Under the pieces are notes generated by a model. It was given only the letters and a program-made list of their open reading frames with translations. It was not told where the DNA came from and ran no database searches. DNA of 64,000 nt, from the NCBI RefSeq assembly GCF_019448115.1, contig NZ_JAGFNY010000003.1:38928-102927 (forward strand), given 5' to 3'. The position numbers and the translations under genes were made by a program. Of this stretch, positions 53,064 to 64,000 are shown in pieces; the first letter of the stretch is position 1; every line of letters starts with the position of its first letter. The DNA is from Succinivibrio faecicola (GTDB lineage: Bacteria; Pseudomonadota; Gammaproteobacteria; Enterobacterales; Succinivibrionaceae).

Positions 53064-55550
53064 ATGTTTTCAAGTATAGTTTTTATCATTGTGGTTATGC
53101 TTCTGCTGCTGGCTGCACTGGACCTTTTTGTAGGCGTAAGTAATGACGCTGCCAACTTTTTAAATTCTGCTATCGGAACCAGAATCGCGCCACTTGCCGT
53201 AGTGCTGGTGGTTGCTTCGTTAGGTGTTCTTATGGGAGCTACCTTTTCGTCTGGAATGATGGAAATTGCAAGAAAAGGTATGCTTTATCCTGAAATGTTC
53301 AGCTTCGGTGAAATAATCCTTATCTTTGTCGCTGTAATGATTTCAGATGTCCTTTTACTTAATCTTTTCAATTCATTCGGTCTGCCAACCTCTACAACAG
53401 TTTCAATCATTTTCGAGTTACTGGGCGCTGCAACATTCGCATCCTTCTTTAAGGTATATGGTACTGGTCTGTCCTATTCAGAAATTTTCAATTACATTAA
53501 GCTTGATAGAACCGCTACCATTGTTTCAGCTATTTTACTGTCTGTTGTAATTGCTTTTATTACAGGTATGGTAGTGCAGTTTGTCTGCAGACTTCTTTTC
53601 ACATTCAGATTTGAAAGAACTGTAAAATATCTTGGTGGTATCTACTGCGGTCTTTCAATTTCAGCAATTGCATACTTCCTAATCATGAAAGGTGCTAAGG
53701 GTGCATCTTTTATGAAGCCTGAATATCTTGAGTTCATGAATGCTCATTTCTCAACTATCATGTGGACCATCTTCGCATCTTTTGCTCTGATTGGTCAGAT
53801 AATGGTGCTCTTTAAGAGAAATGTATTCTGCCTTATCATTCTTGCAGGTACCTTCGCACTTGCATTCTCATTTGCAGGAAACGATCTTGTAAACTTCGTA
53901 GGTGTTCCTCTTGCAGCGCTTGACTCATATCAAAACTGGAGTCAGTTTGGAGCAGGTGATTCATCATTCATGATGGACTGTCTGAATGAGACTAACAGAA
54001 CCTCAACAATCTGGCTGTTTACAGCAGGCGCTATCATGTGTGTTACTCTGTGGGTGAGCAAGAAGGCAAGACAGGTTATTCAGACATCTATTAACCTTTC
54101 ATCAAGCACATCAGGTACAAGAGAGCAGTTCGGCGCTTCAACTCTTGGCAGAATCATCACAAGAATTGGTCTTGGTGTTTCAAGAACAGTATATAAGGCT
54201 ATGCCTGATTCAGGCGTTTCCTATATCAAGAAAAGATATACAAAACCTCTTGTTAAGAAAGGCGAGGATAGATTACCTTTTGACTATGTAAGAGCTTCAA
54301 TAAATCTTGTTATTGCTGCAACGCTAATCTCTGTTGCAACTTCATTAAAGCTACCTTTATCAACAACTTATGTTTGCTTCATGGTTGCAATGGGAACCTC
54401 ATTTGCTGACGGTGCATGGGACAGAGAAAGTGCAGTTTATAGAATTTCAGGTGTGGTAACTGTTATTGCAGGCTGGTTCTTAACCGGTATTTCCGCCTTT
54501 ACATTTGCATGCTTTATCGGATTTATTCTGTTTAATCTTGGGTATATTGCTGCTCTTTGCATAACTCCATTTGTATTTGTTTTAATTATCTATACTAACT
54601 TCTTTAGAAAGTCAAAATCAGATGCTGCAATCAGTGAACTTTCAGCAAAAACTGATCAGGAAATTCTTCAGTCTGTTGCTAATTCAGTTCCTGAATATTT
54701 TACAAAGGAGCTTGAAAGCCTGCAGGTTTCAATCGATGCCTTCTTTGATGATAACGAATTCCAGTTAAGAAGAGCACGTAACAAGGCATCTAATATTCTT
54801 GAATCCTTAAGTGAGAAAAGACGTGCTTACTATTCTCTTGCAATAGATAATACAAAAGATCTGCTTTCATCAAAGGCTGTTTCAAGAGCTAAATGTACAA
54901 ATGATGCCAAGTTCTTCTTCTATCTTGTGTTCTCAAATATGAAGGAAGCTTCAAAATCAGTTCATTACGCAATTGATCAGGCTGTAAATCATGTTGCAAA
55001 CCGTCATACTATATTTAGTGGTGTCATGAAACAGAGTCTATATGAACTGTTAAAGAGAGTTGAGCGCTTAAATGACGATCTGGCATCTATAAGAGAACAG
55101 GCTAATTATCAGTCTGTTGAAAACCTGGTAAAGCATTCAAAGAAACTTAACCGAGATATCGATAAATGTCAGCTAGAATTAGTAGCTATTATCGGCTCAG
55201 AGCACGTATCTATGCATTCATCTGAAATGTATCTGACATTCTTGCAGTGTATGAGAGATATTGCAAACAGATATGTGGCTGTATGTATGCAGGCTCATGC
55301 CTTAGCAGAGATTGTATATGGCTTAAAGTCCAGCAGGGATGCTGACAGTCAGGCTCAGAGCATTGTTATGGCAACAGCTTTCAGACAGGAAAGATCAGAA
55401 CTTGCAATTTCTGATAGTCAGACACAGCAATCTCCTGTTTTAAAGATAAGTGATGAAATTCCAGCTCAGAGAGTAGGTTATCTTGTAGATAATGATGATT
55501 CTTATGTTGAGCTGCCAAAATCACCTGCTCAGATGGAATCTGAAAAATAA
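53064..55550 (+). CDS. PiT-family inorganic phosphate transporter with large C-terminal domain
   Basis: PiT transporters bring in phosphate (or metal-phosphate) with cations. The 828-residue protein has both inverted PHO4 signatures: GVSNDAANFLNSAIGTR near residue 24, and LKLPLSTTYVCFMVAMGTSFADGAW near residue 435. About ten or more membrane helices precede residue 515. The remaining 300 or so residues are a soluble, helical domain of PhoU-like appearance (for example RRARNKASNILESLSEKRRAYYSL). This is far longer than E. coli PitA (499) and fits the long form of anaerobes. It is monocistronic with a terminator behind it. Confidence 0.9.
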   Translation: MFSSIVFIIVVMLLLLAALDLFVGVSNDAANFLNSAIGTRIAPLAVVLVVASLGVLMGATFSSGMMEIARKGMLYPEMFSFGEIILIFVAVMISDVLLLNLFNSFGLPTSTTVSIIFELLGAATFASFFKVYGTGLSYSEIFNYIKLDRTATIVSAILLSVVIAFITGMVVQFVCRLLFTFRFERTVKYLGGIYCGLSISAIAYFLIMKGAKGASFMKPEYLEFMNAHFSTIMWTIFASFALIGQIMVLFKRNVFCLIILAGTFALAFSFAGNDLVNFVGVPLAALDSYQNWSQFGAGDSSFMMDCLNETNRTSTIWLFTAGAIMCVTLWVSKKARQVIQTSINLSSSTSGTREQFGASTLGRIITRIGLGVSRTVYKAMPDSGVSYIKKRYTKPLVKKGEDRLPFDYVRASINLVIAATLISVATSLKLPLSTTYVCFMVAMGTSFADGAWDRESAVYRISGVVTVIAGWFLTGISAFTFACFIGFILFNLGYIAALCITPFVFVLIIYTNFFRKSKSDAAISELSAKTDQEILQSVANSVPEYFTKELESLQVSIDAFFDDNEFQLRRARNKASNILESLSEKRRAYYSLAIDNTKDLLSSKAVSRAKCTNDAKFFFYLVFSNMKEASKSVHYAIDQAVNHVANRHTIFSGVMKQSLYELLKRVERLNDDLASIREQANYQSVENLVKHSKKLNRDIDKCQLELVAIIGSEHVSMHSSEMYLTFLQCMRDIANRYVAVCMQAHALAEIVYGLKSSRDADSQAQSIVMATAFRQERSELAISDSQTQQSPVLKISDEIPAQRVGYLVDNDDSYVELPKSPAQMESEK

Positions 55551-55571
55551 GAAATTAAAAAAAATGAAATA

Positions 55572-55611
55572 ATACCTCAGTTTGTTTTATAACTACTGAG
55601 GTTTTTTATTT
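55572..55611 (+). terminator. Rho-independent terminator after the phosphate transporter gene
   Basis: ACCTCAGT and ACTGAGGT pair across a 15-base loop and are followed by TTTTTTATTTT. Confidence 0.82.
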
Positions 55612-55704
55612 TAGTAGTTAAAGAAATCTTGTGATGCACCGTTAAATGTTTGTATTTCAATAAGGTATAACTTTGAATTAAGTCAAAATTTAATAATTTT
55701 GGAT

Positions 55705-55732
55705 TAACATTATTGATAAACATTGCCGATAA
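55705..55732 (+). promoter_or_regulatory. Sigma-28 (FliA) promoter of the chemoreceptor gene
   Basis: TAAC (55705-55708) and a perfect GCCGATAA (55725-55732) are 16 bases apart, the same spacing as in the fliD promoter. The start codon is 54 bases further on. Confidence 0.82.
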
Positions 55733-55785
55733 TAGTAACAAAGTATCAGTAGTCTGCTGACACTGTTTTTCTTATACAAATAAGG

Positions 55786-57408
55786 ATGATTCATATGTTT
55801 GGTTGGTTTAATAATCTTGCAGTAAAGGCTAAACTTCTTGTCGCCTTCTCAGTTGTAATCGTATTGACACTCGTTATCTCAATTGTCTCCTTAGTAAATC
55901 TATCATCTATTAAGGGCTCTATTGAGTATGCTGATACAGAACTTTCAGGTAACTATAATCCTAATGTTGAAATCAGCGCACTTATAAATGAGGTCAACGA
56001 TCAGCTGTTTATTTTCGTAAGTAATATTCGTGAATTTACTCCTGAAAATCAGGCTGCTGTTGAAAACAAGTTAACACAGATAAGTCAGTTTGCTGATAAG
56101 ATTGACAGCACTAATTCAACAGAGTACACAAAACTCTTAAAGTCTGATATTGCAGAAGTTGTAGCAAATTACCATGAAAGACTTATTCCTGTCTTAAAGC
56201 GTAACTTTCAACCTATGGCTCGTGGTATTTACTCTGTAGAAATCTATCCAAAGCTAGTTAATGCAAATAAGATCCTTGTCAAGATTAACTCATCAATTCT
56301 GTCAAGTATCATGGCAAACTTAAATGAGCTGAACTCCAACGGTCATATCGTTGCTGTTGCATTGGCATCATTATTGGTAGTTATTCTGTCAGTAATTGTA
56401 AGCATCTCTCTTGCAACGGTATTCACAGGTGCAATCAAGCAGGCTCTTGTTGCAACATCTGCAATTTCAAAAGGTGACCTGTCAAGTGAGATACGTACAA
56501 ACTTAAATGATGACTTTGGTACACTTCTACGTGCATTAGAGAGTATGCGTGTTGAATGGCAGGGCATTGTAGGTGCTATCAAGGGTGCTGAAGCCAAGTT
56601 AAATGAGAACTTTACCAACATCAATAACACTACAAGTGAGATTGCCGAATCTGCTAAGGTAACTGAGAGCCGTGCTCTTACAGTTGCAGCTGCAGCAGAT
56701 GAGATGGTTTCTACAACATCTGATATTGCCAAGAACTGTCAGGAAGCTGCTGTTAATGCTGAAGATTCCAACAGAACCACCCAGGATGGTGTATCAAAGG
56801 TTCGTCTGACCATTGAAGCTATTCAGGAACAGGTTGTTAAGTCAAAGAACGATGCTCAGCAGGTTAGCGCTCTTGTAGATAGAGCTCAGAAGATTGGTAC
56901 TATTGTTCAGACCATTGATGAGATCGCTTCTCAGACCAACTTACTTGCTCTTAACGCTGCAATTGAGGCTGCTCGTGCAGGTGAGGCTGGTAAGGGCTTC
57001 GCTGTGGTAGCAGATGAAGTTCGTGCCCTTGCATCCCGTACTTCAAAATCTACTCAGGAAATTACCTCAATGGTATCTCAGGTTCAGTCTGATGCCAACC
57101 TTGCAAATGAGTCTATGACCAAGTCTGTTGAGTCAATGGATGCTTTAGCTGCAGAAACTGCTGCTATCGAATCACTGCTTAACGATATTATCATGAAGGG
57201 TGAAACTGTAACTGCTCAGATTGGTCAGATTGCAACAGCTGCAGAGCAGCAGACAACTGCAACATCTGAAATCTCCAACAACATGCAGAGCATTACCAAT
57301 GCAGCTCAGGGCTTTGCTGTTGAGGTTGATACCGCTCAGAGAATCGTTAATGATGCAACAGATAACGTATCTCACTTAACAGAGATGGTATCTAAGATTA
57401 AGGTATAA
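55786..57408 (+). CDS. Methyl-accepting chemotaxis protein
   Basis: This is a chemoreceptor that signals through CheW/CheA to the flagellar motor. The 540-residue protein has an N-terminal transmembrane helix ([19 protein letters not shown], about residues 20-38) and a periplasmic helical domain of the four-helix-bundle type (about 39-185). A second membrane helix (about 187-210), a HAMP segment and the cytoplasmic signalling domain follow. The conserved hairpin [20 protein letters not shown] and [20 protein letters not shown] lies near residue 382. The ligand is unknown. The ATG at 55786 is followed by another at 55795; AAGGATGATTC supports either. A sigma-28 promoter and a terminator make it a single late flagellar gene. 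Confidence 0.95.
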   Translation: MIHMFGWFNNLAVKAKLLVAFSVVIVLTLVISIVSLVNLSSIKGSIEYADTELSGNYNPNVEISALINEVNDQLFIFVSNIREFTPENQAAVENKLTQISQFADKIDSTNSTEYTKLLKSDIAEVVANYHERLIPVLKRNFQPMARGIYSVEIYPKLVNANKILVKINSSILSSIMANLNELNSNGHIVAVALASLLVVILSVIVSISLATVFTGAIKQALVATSAISKGDLSSEIRTNLNDDFGTLLRALESMRVEWQGIVGAIKGAEAKLNENFTNINNTTSEIAESAKVTESRALTVAAAADEMVSTTSDIAKNCQEAAVNAEDSNRTTQDGVSKVRLTIEAIQEQVVKSKNDAQQVSALVDRAQKIGTIVQTIDEIASQTNLLALNAAIEAARAGEAGKGFAVVADEVRALASRTSKSTQEITSMVSQVQSDANLANESMTKSVESMDALAAETAAIESLLNDIIMKGETVTAQIGQIATAAEQQTTATSEISNNMQSITNAAQGFAVEVDTAQRIVNDATDNVSHLTEMVSKIKV

Positions 57409-58571
<1,163 letters not shown>

Positions 58572-58596
58572 TATGGATGTCCTTTAAAGAATAAAT

Positions 58597-58622
58597 AAGG
58601 CCTCAATATGAGGCCTTTTAAC
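58597..58622. terminator. Bidirectional terminator between kdsA and purB
   Basis: AAGGCCTC and GAGGCCTT pair around a five-base loop, with T-rich sequence after on both strands. Confidence 0.9.
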
Positions 58623-58636
58623 ATTATAAATATAGA

Positions 58637-60031
<1,395 letters not shown>

Positions 60032-60676
60032 CTAGATCTGCTCAGATGCGTAACTTAGAATGTCTTTACGTCTGAACATTAAATAAAGCTTTTTACCGCC
60101 TACCTGATTCCATAAAACCACTGCTCTGATACCTGCAAGCAGGAGAGCTCTGATCCTATTCTGATTCTCAGTTGAACTTAAAAAACGCTCCTCACCAAAA
60201 ATCAGGAGTTTTGAAAAATTAGGACTGATTAAAGACTGATAGAGCTGAGCAAATTTTTCAACATTGTCTGAATTCATGACAACTGAAGTACTTCCATCAA
60301 GAAAATCAGGATAATTCTTTTCAATTTGTACCTTCAGAGAATCAATTTCATTTGACAGTCTGTTGTACAAGGAAGAGTTACCCATAATTCTATCTGTAAG
60401 AGCAATAACCTGCATTGCAAGTTTTGCCAGCTCTTTTGCATTATTGTCTGTAATACCGTCTGTTGAGAATCCTTCAATAAGAGACTTAAATCCATTTTTA
60501 AGATCGCTTGTCTTGTAGATATCCTCAACTGTATCAGGATCTGTAACAAGAAGTGCACGTAATACTGTCGCTGCTGCATTTTCATCACAGTACCCTGTAT
60601 GAGCTATTCTGTTTATCTGTGAACAGCACTGGAACAATGCTGCAAGAGCAATTGCTTCTGATTTGATATTCTTCAT
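60032..60676 (-). CDS. hflD: High frequency lysogenization protein HflD
   Basis: HflD is a peripheral membrane protein of gammaproteobacteria; in E. coli it counteracts phage lambda CII. The 214-residue, mostly helical product has ALAALFQCCSQINRIAHTG at the start, matching HflD (CxAVxLVQQxA.. type segment), and a basic end (WNQVGGKKLYLMFRRKDIL). The place between mnmA (4 bases) and purB (27 bases) is standard and supports the call. Confidence 0.93.
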   Translation of the reverse strand: MKNIKSEAIALAALFQCCSQINRIAHTGYCDENAAATVLRALLVTDPDTVEDIYKTSDLKNGFKSLIEGFSTDGITDNNAKELAKLAMQVIALTDRIMGNSSLYNRLSNEIDSLKVQIEKNYPDFLDGSTSVVMNSDNVEKFAQLYQSLISPNFSKLLIFGEERFLSSTENQNRIRALLLAGIRAVVLWNQVGGKKLYLMFRRKDILSYASEQI

Positions 60677-60680
60677 ATTT

Positions 60681-61802
60681 CTAATCTTTCAGATGTCGGT
60701 CAATAACAGCACCACCAAGACAGTCAGGTCCCTGATAGAACACAACAGACTGACCTGGAGCTACAGCTGCAACCTTATTATCAAAAATAACCTTTAGGTT
60801 TTTTCCTTCTCTGTATACGGTACAAGGTACATCTGGCTGGCGATAACGGATCTTGCAGGTGCATTTTAATGGTAATTGAGGGCAGTCAGTGATCCAGCTT
60901 TCATTGATTGCAACAAGTCCGTATGAATAAAGATCAGTATCCTCATTTCCCTGTGCAACTATAAGTCTGTTGTTCTTAACATCCTTTTCAACAACATACC
61001 ATGGTTTTCCGTTACTGTCTTTTCTGCCGCCAATATTAAGTCCCTTGCGCTGACCTATGGTTGCATACATAAGTCCATCATGACGGCCAACTACTTCACC
61101 TTTGGTGTTAACAATGTCACCTGGTGTTGCAGGAATATACTTTGAGAGAAACTCATGGAAACGTTTTTCTCCGATAAAGCAGATACCTGTAGAATCTTTC
61201 TTTTTAGCAGTTGCAAGACCTAGTTTTTCTGCAATGGCTCTAACCTCAGGCTTTTCAATATCGCCTACAGGGAAGAGCACTCTTTCAAGGATATTTCTGT
61301 TTATTGCATGCAGAAAATAACTCTGATCTTTATTTGAATCTGCACCTCTTAAAAGGTGAGCTTTTGGTGTATTGAAGCTTCTCTGACAGTAATGACCTGT
61401 AGCAATGTAGTCAGCATCAAGTACCTCGATTGCATACTGCATGAAAGCTTTAAATTTGATTTCTTTGTTGCAAAGAATATCTGGATTCGGTGTTCTGCCA
61501 GCCTTGTACTCTGACAGGAATATCTCAAAAACATTATCCCAGTATTCAGCTGCAAAATTGATGGTTTTAAGTTCTATTCCAAGTTTGTCACAGACTTTCT
61601 GTGCATCCTCTCTGTCCTTTGCTGCAGCACAGTATGAATCAGTGTCATCCTCTTCCCAGTTTTTCATGAAAAGAGCAGTTACTTTCATTCCGTTCTGCTT
61701 TAAAAGTGCAGCACTCACAGATGAATCTACACCGCCTGACAGTCCGACAACAACATGCTTTCCTTTTAGCTGTTCGTAAGGGATGCGTGCATCAAATTCC
61801 AT
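60681..61802 (-). CDS. mnmA: tRNA-specific 2-thiouridylase MnmA
   Basis: MnmA puts sulfur on C2 of U34 in tRNAs for Lys, Glu and Gln, using ATP and the Tus relay. The 373 residues have the PP-loop [16 protein letters not shown] (near residue 18), the first catalytic Cys in [15 protein letters not shown] (near 104) and the second in [16 protein letters not shown] (near 203). A C-terminal beta-barrel domain completes it. It lies 4 bases before hflD and 8 bases after nudJ, in one operon. Confidence 0.97.
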   Translation of the reverse strand: MEFDARIPYEQLKGKHVVVGLSGGVDSSVSAALLKQNGMKVTALFMKNWEEDDTDSYCAAAKDREDAQKVCDKLGIELKTINFAAEYWDNVFEIFLSEYKAGRTPNPDILCNKEIKFKAFMQYAIEVLDADYIATGHYCQRSFNTPKAHLLRGADSNKDQSYFLHAINRNILERVLFPVGDIEKPEVRAIAEKLGLATAKKKDSTGICFIGEKRFHEFLSKYIPATPGDIVNTKGEVVGRHDGLMYATIGQRKGLNIGGRKDSNGKPWYVVEKDVKNNRLIVAQGNEDTDLYSYGLVAINESWITDCPQLPLKCTCKIRYRQPDVPCTVYREGKNLKVIFDNKVAAVAPGQSVVFYQGPDCLGGAVIDRHLKD

Positions 61803-61810
61803 TTTATATC

Positions 61811-62278
61811 CTATGGCTTGATTGAGCTTATTAAAGACAGATCAAAACGCTGTCCCTTGAAATAGGCATCGAAATTTTTGCCAACAAGTCTTGTACGCCA
61901 TTTATCCTTGTTGTTGTAGATTTCTTCTTTTGTATACCATTTAACTGCAAGGATCTCATTGTCAGGATCATCAGCTCTCATCTGCTCCTTGTAATCCTTA
62001 AGCCTGCCTTCAAAGCAGAATCTGTAGATTGTTTCATTATCCTTGACATAATCATCAATAGAAACAAGGCTTACAATTTCAACTTCACAGCCGGTTTCTT
62101 CATAACCTTCTCTTTTTGCAGCCTCAACAATGGTTTCCCTTCCATCAATATGACCGCATGGATTTGAAAAGACAAGACGGTTTTCCTGATCCTCGTTATA
62201 CTCTTCAACAATAAGGTATTTTCCATTGTGCTCAACAATAAGAGCAACGGTTGCATATGGCTTGAATCTTGATGACAT
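61811..62278 (-). CDS. nudJ: Nudix phosphohydrolase NudJ
   Basis: NudJ is a Nudix phosphatase for nucleoside tri- and diphosphates and thiamine pyrophosphate precursors. The ATG at 62278 ([20 protein letters not shown], 155 residues) has AAGGAG upstream; longer in-frame starts lack a site. The Nudix box reads [17 protein letters not shown] then YEETG, with Gly where most members have a hydrophobic residue after RE. It is the first gene of the nudJ-mnmA-hflD-purB operon, as in E. coli. Confidence 0.92.
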   Translation of the reverse strand: MSSRFKPYATVALIVEHNGKYLIVEEYNEDQENRLVFSNPCGHIDGRETIVEAAKREGYEETGCEVEIVSLVSIDDYVKDNETIYRFCFEGRLKDYKEQMRADDPDNEILAVKWYTKEEIYNNKDKWRTRLVGKNFDAYFKGQRFDLSLISSIKP

Positions 62279-62484
62279 TTTTATCTCCTTGAATGTGATC
62301 ATTTTAGCAAAAATTACTGATTTTTTAAACTGCAGATAAAAAGGAGACAAGACATGATTTTTTTTTCTGATGCCATATTTTTGTGCATAAAGCAGTCTAA
62401 CTGAGAATATTTCAAGAATACTGCTAGTTTTGCACTATTTTTGCTACAATTATGCATCATACATTGTTTTATTAGGAGATACTG

Positions 62485-63738
62485 ATGTTCAACTCAAAAG
62501 TTGTAGTACCTGCAGAAGGTAGCGCAATTACAATCGATGCAAACGGCAAGTTGCAGGTTCCTGCAAATCCAATCGTTCCATTTATCCGTGGTGACGGTAT
62601 CGGTGCTGATATTACTCCTGTAATGCAGAAGGTTGTTGATGCTGCAGTTGCTAAAGCTTATAACGGTCAGAAGAAGATTTCTTGGATGGAAATCTATGCA
62701 GGTGGTCGTTCAGTTGAGGTTTATGGTGACAACACATGGTTACCAGATGAGACTTTTGATTTTATCAGAAAGTATCACGTTGCTATCAAAGGACCTCTAA
62801 CAACTCCTGTTGGCGGTGGTATCCGTTCATTAAACGTTGCTTTAAGACAGACTCTTGATTTATATATCTGTCTTCGTCCAGTACGTTACTTCAATGGTGT
62901 TCCATCACCTGTAAAGCATCCAGAGCTTGTTGATACTGTTATCTTCAGAGAGAATGCTGAGGATATCTATGCAGGTATCGAGTGGGAAGCAAATTCAGAA
63001 GGTGCCAAGAAGCTTATAGACTTTTTAGAAAAAGAAATGGGCGTTAAGAAGATCCGCTTTAATACAGACTGCGGTATCGGTGTAAAGCCTATGTCAAAGG
63101 CTGGTACTGAAAGATTAATCGGTGCTGCTTTTGAATATGCTATTGACCATGACAGAAAGTCAGTAACCATCGTTCACAAGGGCAATATCATGAAGTTTAC
63201 TGAAGGTGCCTTCAAGAACTGGGGTTACAAGCTTGCTGAAGAAAAGTATGGTGCAACTAAGGATGAGAAGGGTGTAGTAAGCTTCACCAATCCAAAGAAT
63301 GGCAAGAAAATTGTAGTTAAGGATTGTATTGCTGATGCATTCTTACAGAACATTCTTCTATATCCACAGGATTATGATGTAGTTTGCGCAATGAACTTAA
63401 ACGGTGACTATATTTCTGATGCTCTTGCAGCAGAAGTGGGTGGTATCGGTATTGCACCTGGTGCAAACATCGGTGCTGACAGCGCAATCTTCGAGGCAAC
63501 TCATGGTACTGCTCCTACTATTGCAGGTACCGGTAAGGCAAACCCAGGTTCAATCATCCTGTCAGCTGAACTTATGTTACGTCACATGGGCTGGGAAGAG
63601 GCTGCTGATTTGATTGTTGATGCTATGGAAAAGGCTATTACCTCAAAGCGTGTAACATCTGATTTTGCTGGTTTAATGGAAGGTGCAACAACCTTAACTA
63701 CCAGTGAATTCGGTGATGAGATTATCAAGCACATCTAA
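62485..63738 (+). CDS. icd: Isocitrate dehydrogenase (NADP-type)
   Basis: Icd oxidises isocitrate to 2-oxoglutarate and CO2 with NADP+. The 417 residues match E. coli Icd (416) along their length. Visible are [15 protein letters not shown], the substrate loop [18 protein letters not shown] with the phosphorylatable Ser, [35 protein letters not shown], metal-binding DCIADAFLQ and [17 protein letters not shown]. The NADP-binding end [15 protein letters not shown] follows. Cofactor choice is inferred from overall similarity. A GGAG ribosome site lies before the ATG, and a terminator follows. Confidence 0.96.
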   Translation: MFNSKVVVPAEGSAITIDANGKLQVPANPIVPFIRGDGIGADITPVMQKVVDAAVAKAYNGQKKISWMEIYAGGRSVEVYGDNTWLPDETFDFIRKYHVAIKGPLTTPVGGGIRSLNVALRQTLDLYICLRPVRYFNGVPSPVKHPELVDTVIFRENAEDIYAGIEWEANSEGAKKLIDFLEKEMGVKKIRFNTDCGIGVKPMSKAGTERLIGAAFEYAIDHDRKSVTIVHKGNIMKFTEGAFKNWGYKLAEEKYGATKDEKGVVSFTNPKNGKKIVVKDCIADAFLQNILLYPQDYDVVCAMNLNGDYISDALAAEVGGIGIAPGANIGADSAIFEATHGTAPTIAGTGKANPGSIILSAELMLRHMGWEEAADLIVDAMEKAITSKRVTSDFAGLMEGATTLTTSEFGDEIIKHI

Positions 63739-63755
63739 TTAGATTTTACAAAAAT

Positions 63756-63800
63756 GACAGTGTCGGTGCATAGAGTAATGCATTGACACTGTTTTTTTTA
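63756..63800 (+). terminator. Rho-independent terminator after icd
   Basis: ACAGTGTC and GACACTGT are the outer arms of a hairpin with an inner GCAT/ATGC pairing, followed by TTTTTTTT. Confidence 0.9.
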
Positions 63801-64000
63801 ATTAGAAAAGGAGAAAATACTTATTTGAACTATCACAATAGTCTTGTTTGATCCTCTATTTTGTTTAGCTATTATAGAAGTGACATTTTTTTTTGTCACT
63901 TCTAATGTCAATTCTCAAAAATATTTTTGACCAAGTTTTTTACTTATTTTATTGTTTTTAAAACAAAATATAACTAATACAATCTATTTACTTCTTTTAG
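63801..64000. other. AT-rich right edge of the window
   Basis: No open frame, RNA gene or repeat was recognised. A short self-complementary stretch (AAGTGACA with TGTCACTT, about 63879-63902, with T-rich loop) could be another hairpin. Confidence 0.4.

Overview
The window looks like chromosomal DNA of an AT-rich gammaproteobacterium, most probably of the Aeromonadales/Succinivibrionaceae type. This is inference from gene content: the nudJ-mnmA-hflD-purB order is as in Escherichia coli, maoP, slyX, bamC and ppnN are gammaproteobacterial genes, and a polar-type flagellar cluster carries a sigma-54 promoter. Two large AAA-ATPase/PD-(D/E)XK proteins of a kind common in gut and rumen bacteria are also present. 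No rRNA or tRNA genes and no CRISPR array were seen.

Layout. Bases 1-4090 hold the end of fliG, then fliH, fliI and fliJ. Bases 4091-12590 are an insertion between fliJ and fliK: a type I restriction-modification locus (hsdM, hsdS, hsdR), a tyrosine recombinase on the opposite strand, and two silent hsdS target-recognition cassettes. One cassette repeats the expressed second recognition domain as a 523-bp inverted repeat; the other carries a different recognition domain. Bases 12708-18996 resume the flagellar cluster (fliK-L-M-N-O-P-Q-R) behind a good sigma-54 promoter. The insertion therefore sits at an operon boundary and need not disturb flagellar export and switch genes. flhB does not follow fliR; ppnN converges on it with one base between.

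Bases 20537-36024 carry the two related AAA/nuclease genes flanking a housekeeping stretch: queF, rsmE, endA, an unknown gene, metK, a small transaldolase, a membrane-anchored unknown protein, transketolase, pgk and class II fructose-bisphosphate aldolase. fliD follows alone behind a sigma-28 promoter, then lysC and azlCD. A decayed ISL3-type transposase lies at about 40.5 kb. Next come maoP, glnS, an unknown gene, bamC, an HPr-like gene, cstA, a class I amidotransferase-type hydrolase, a BASS-family transporter, a YajG-like lipoprotein, slyX, a Nudix gene, corA, a GntR regulator, a PiT-family phosphate transporter and a chemoreceptor with a sigma-28 promoter. The window ends with kdsA, purB-hflD-mnmA-nudJ and icd.

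The most interesting system is the shuffling type I restriction locus. The recombinase, the short shared sites at the edges of every recognition domain, the silent cassettes and the perfect long inverted repeat together predict variable DNA specificity. The unusual point is that hsdR and the recombinase lie between the inverted copies, so an inversion would also flip hsdR. Gene conversion would explain the present duplicated state equally well.
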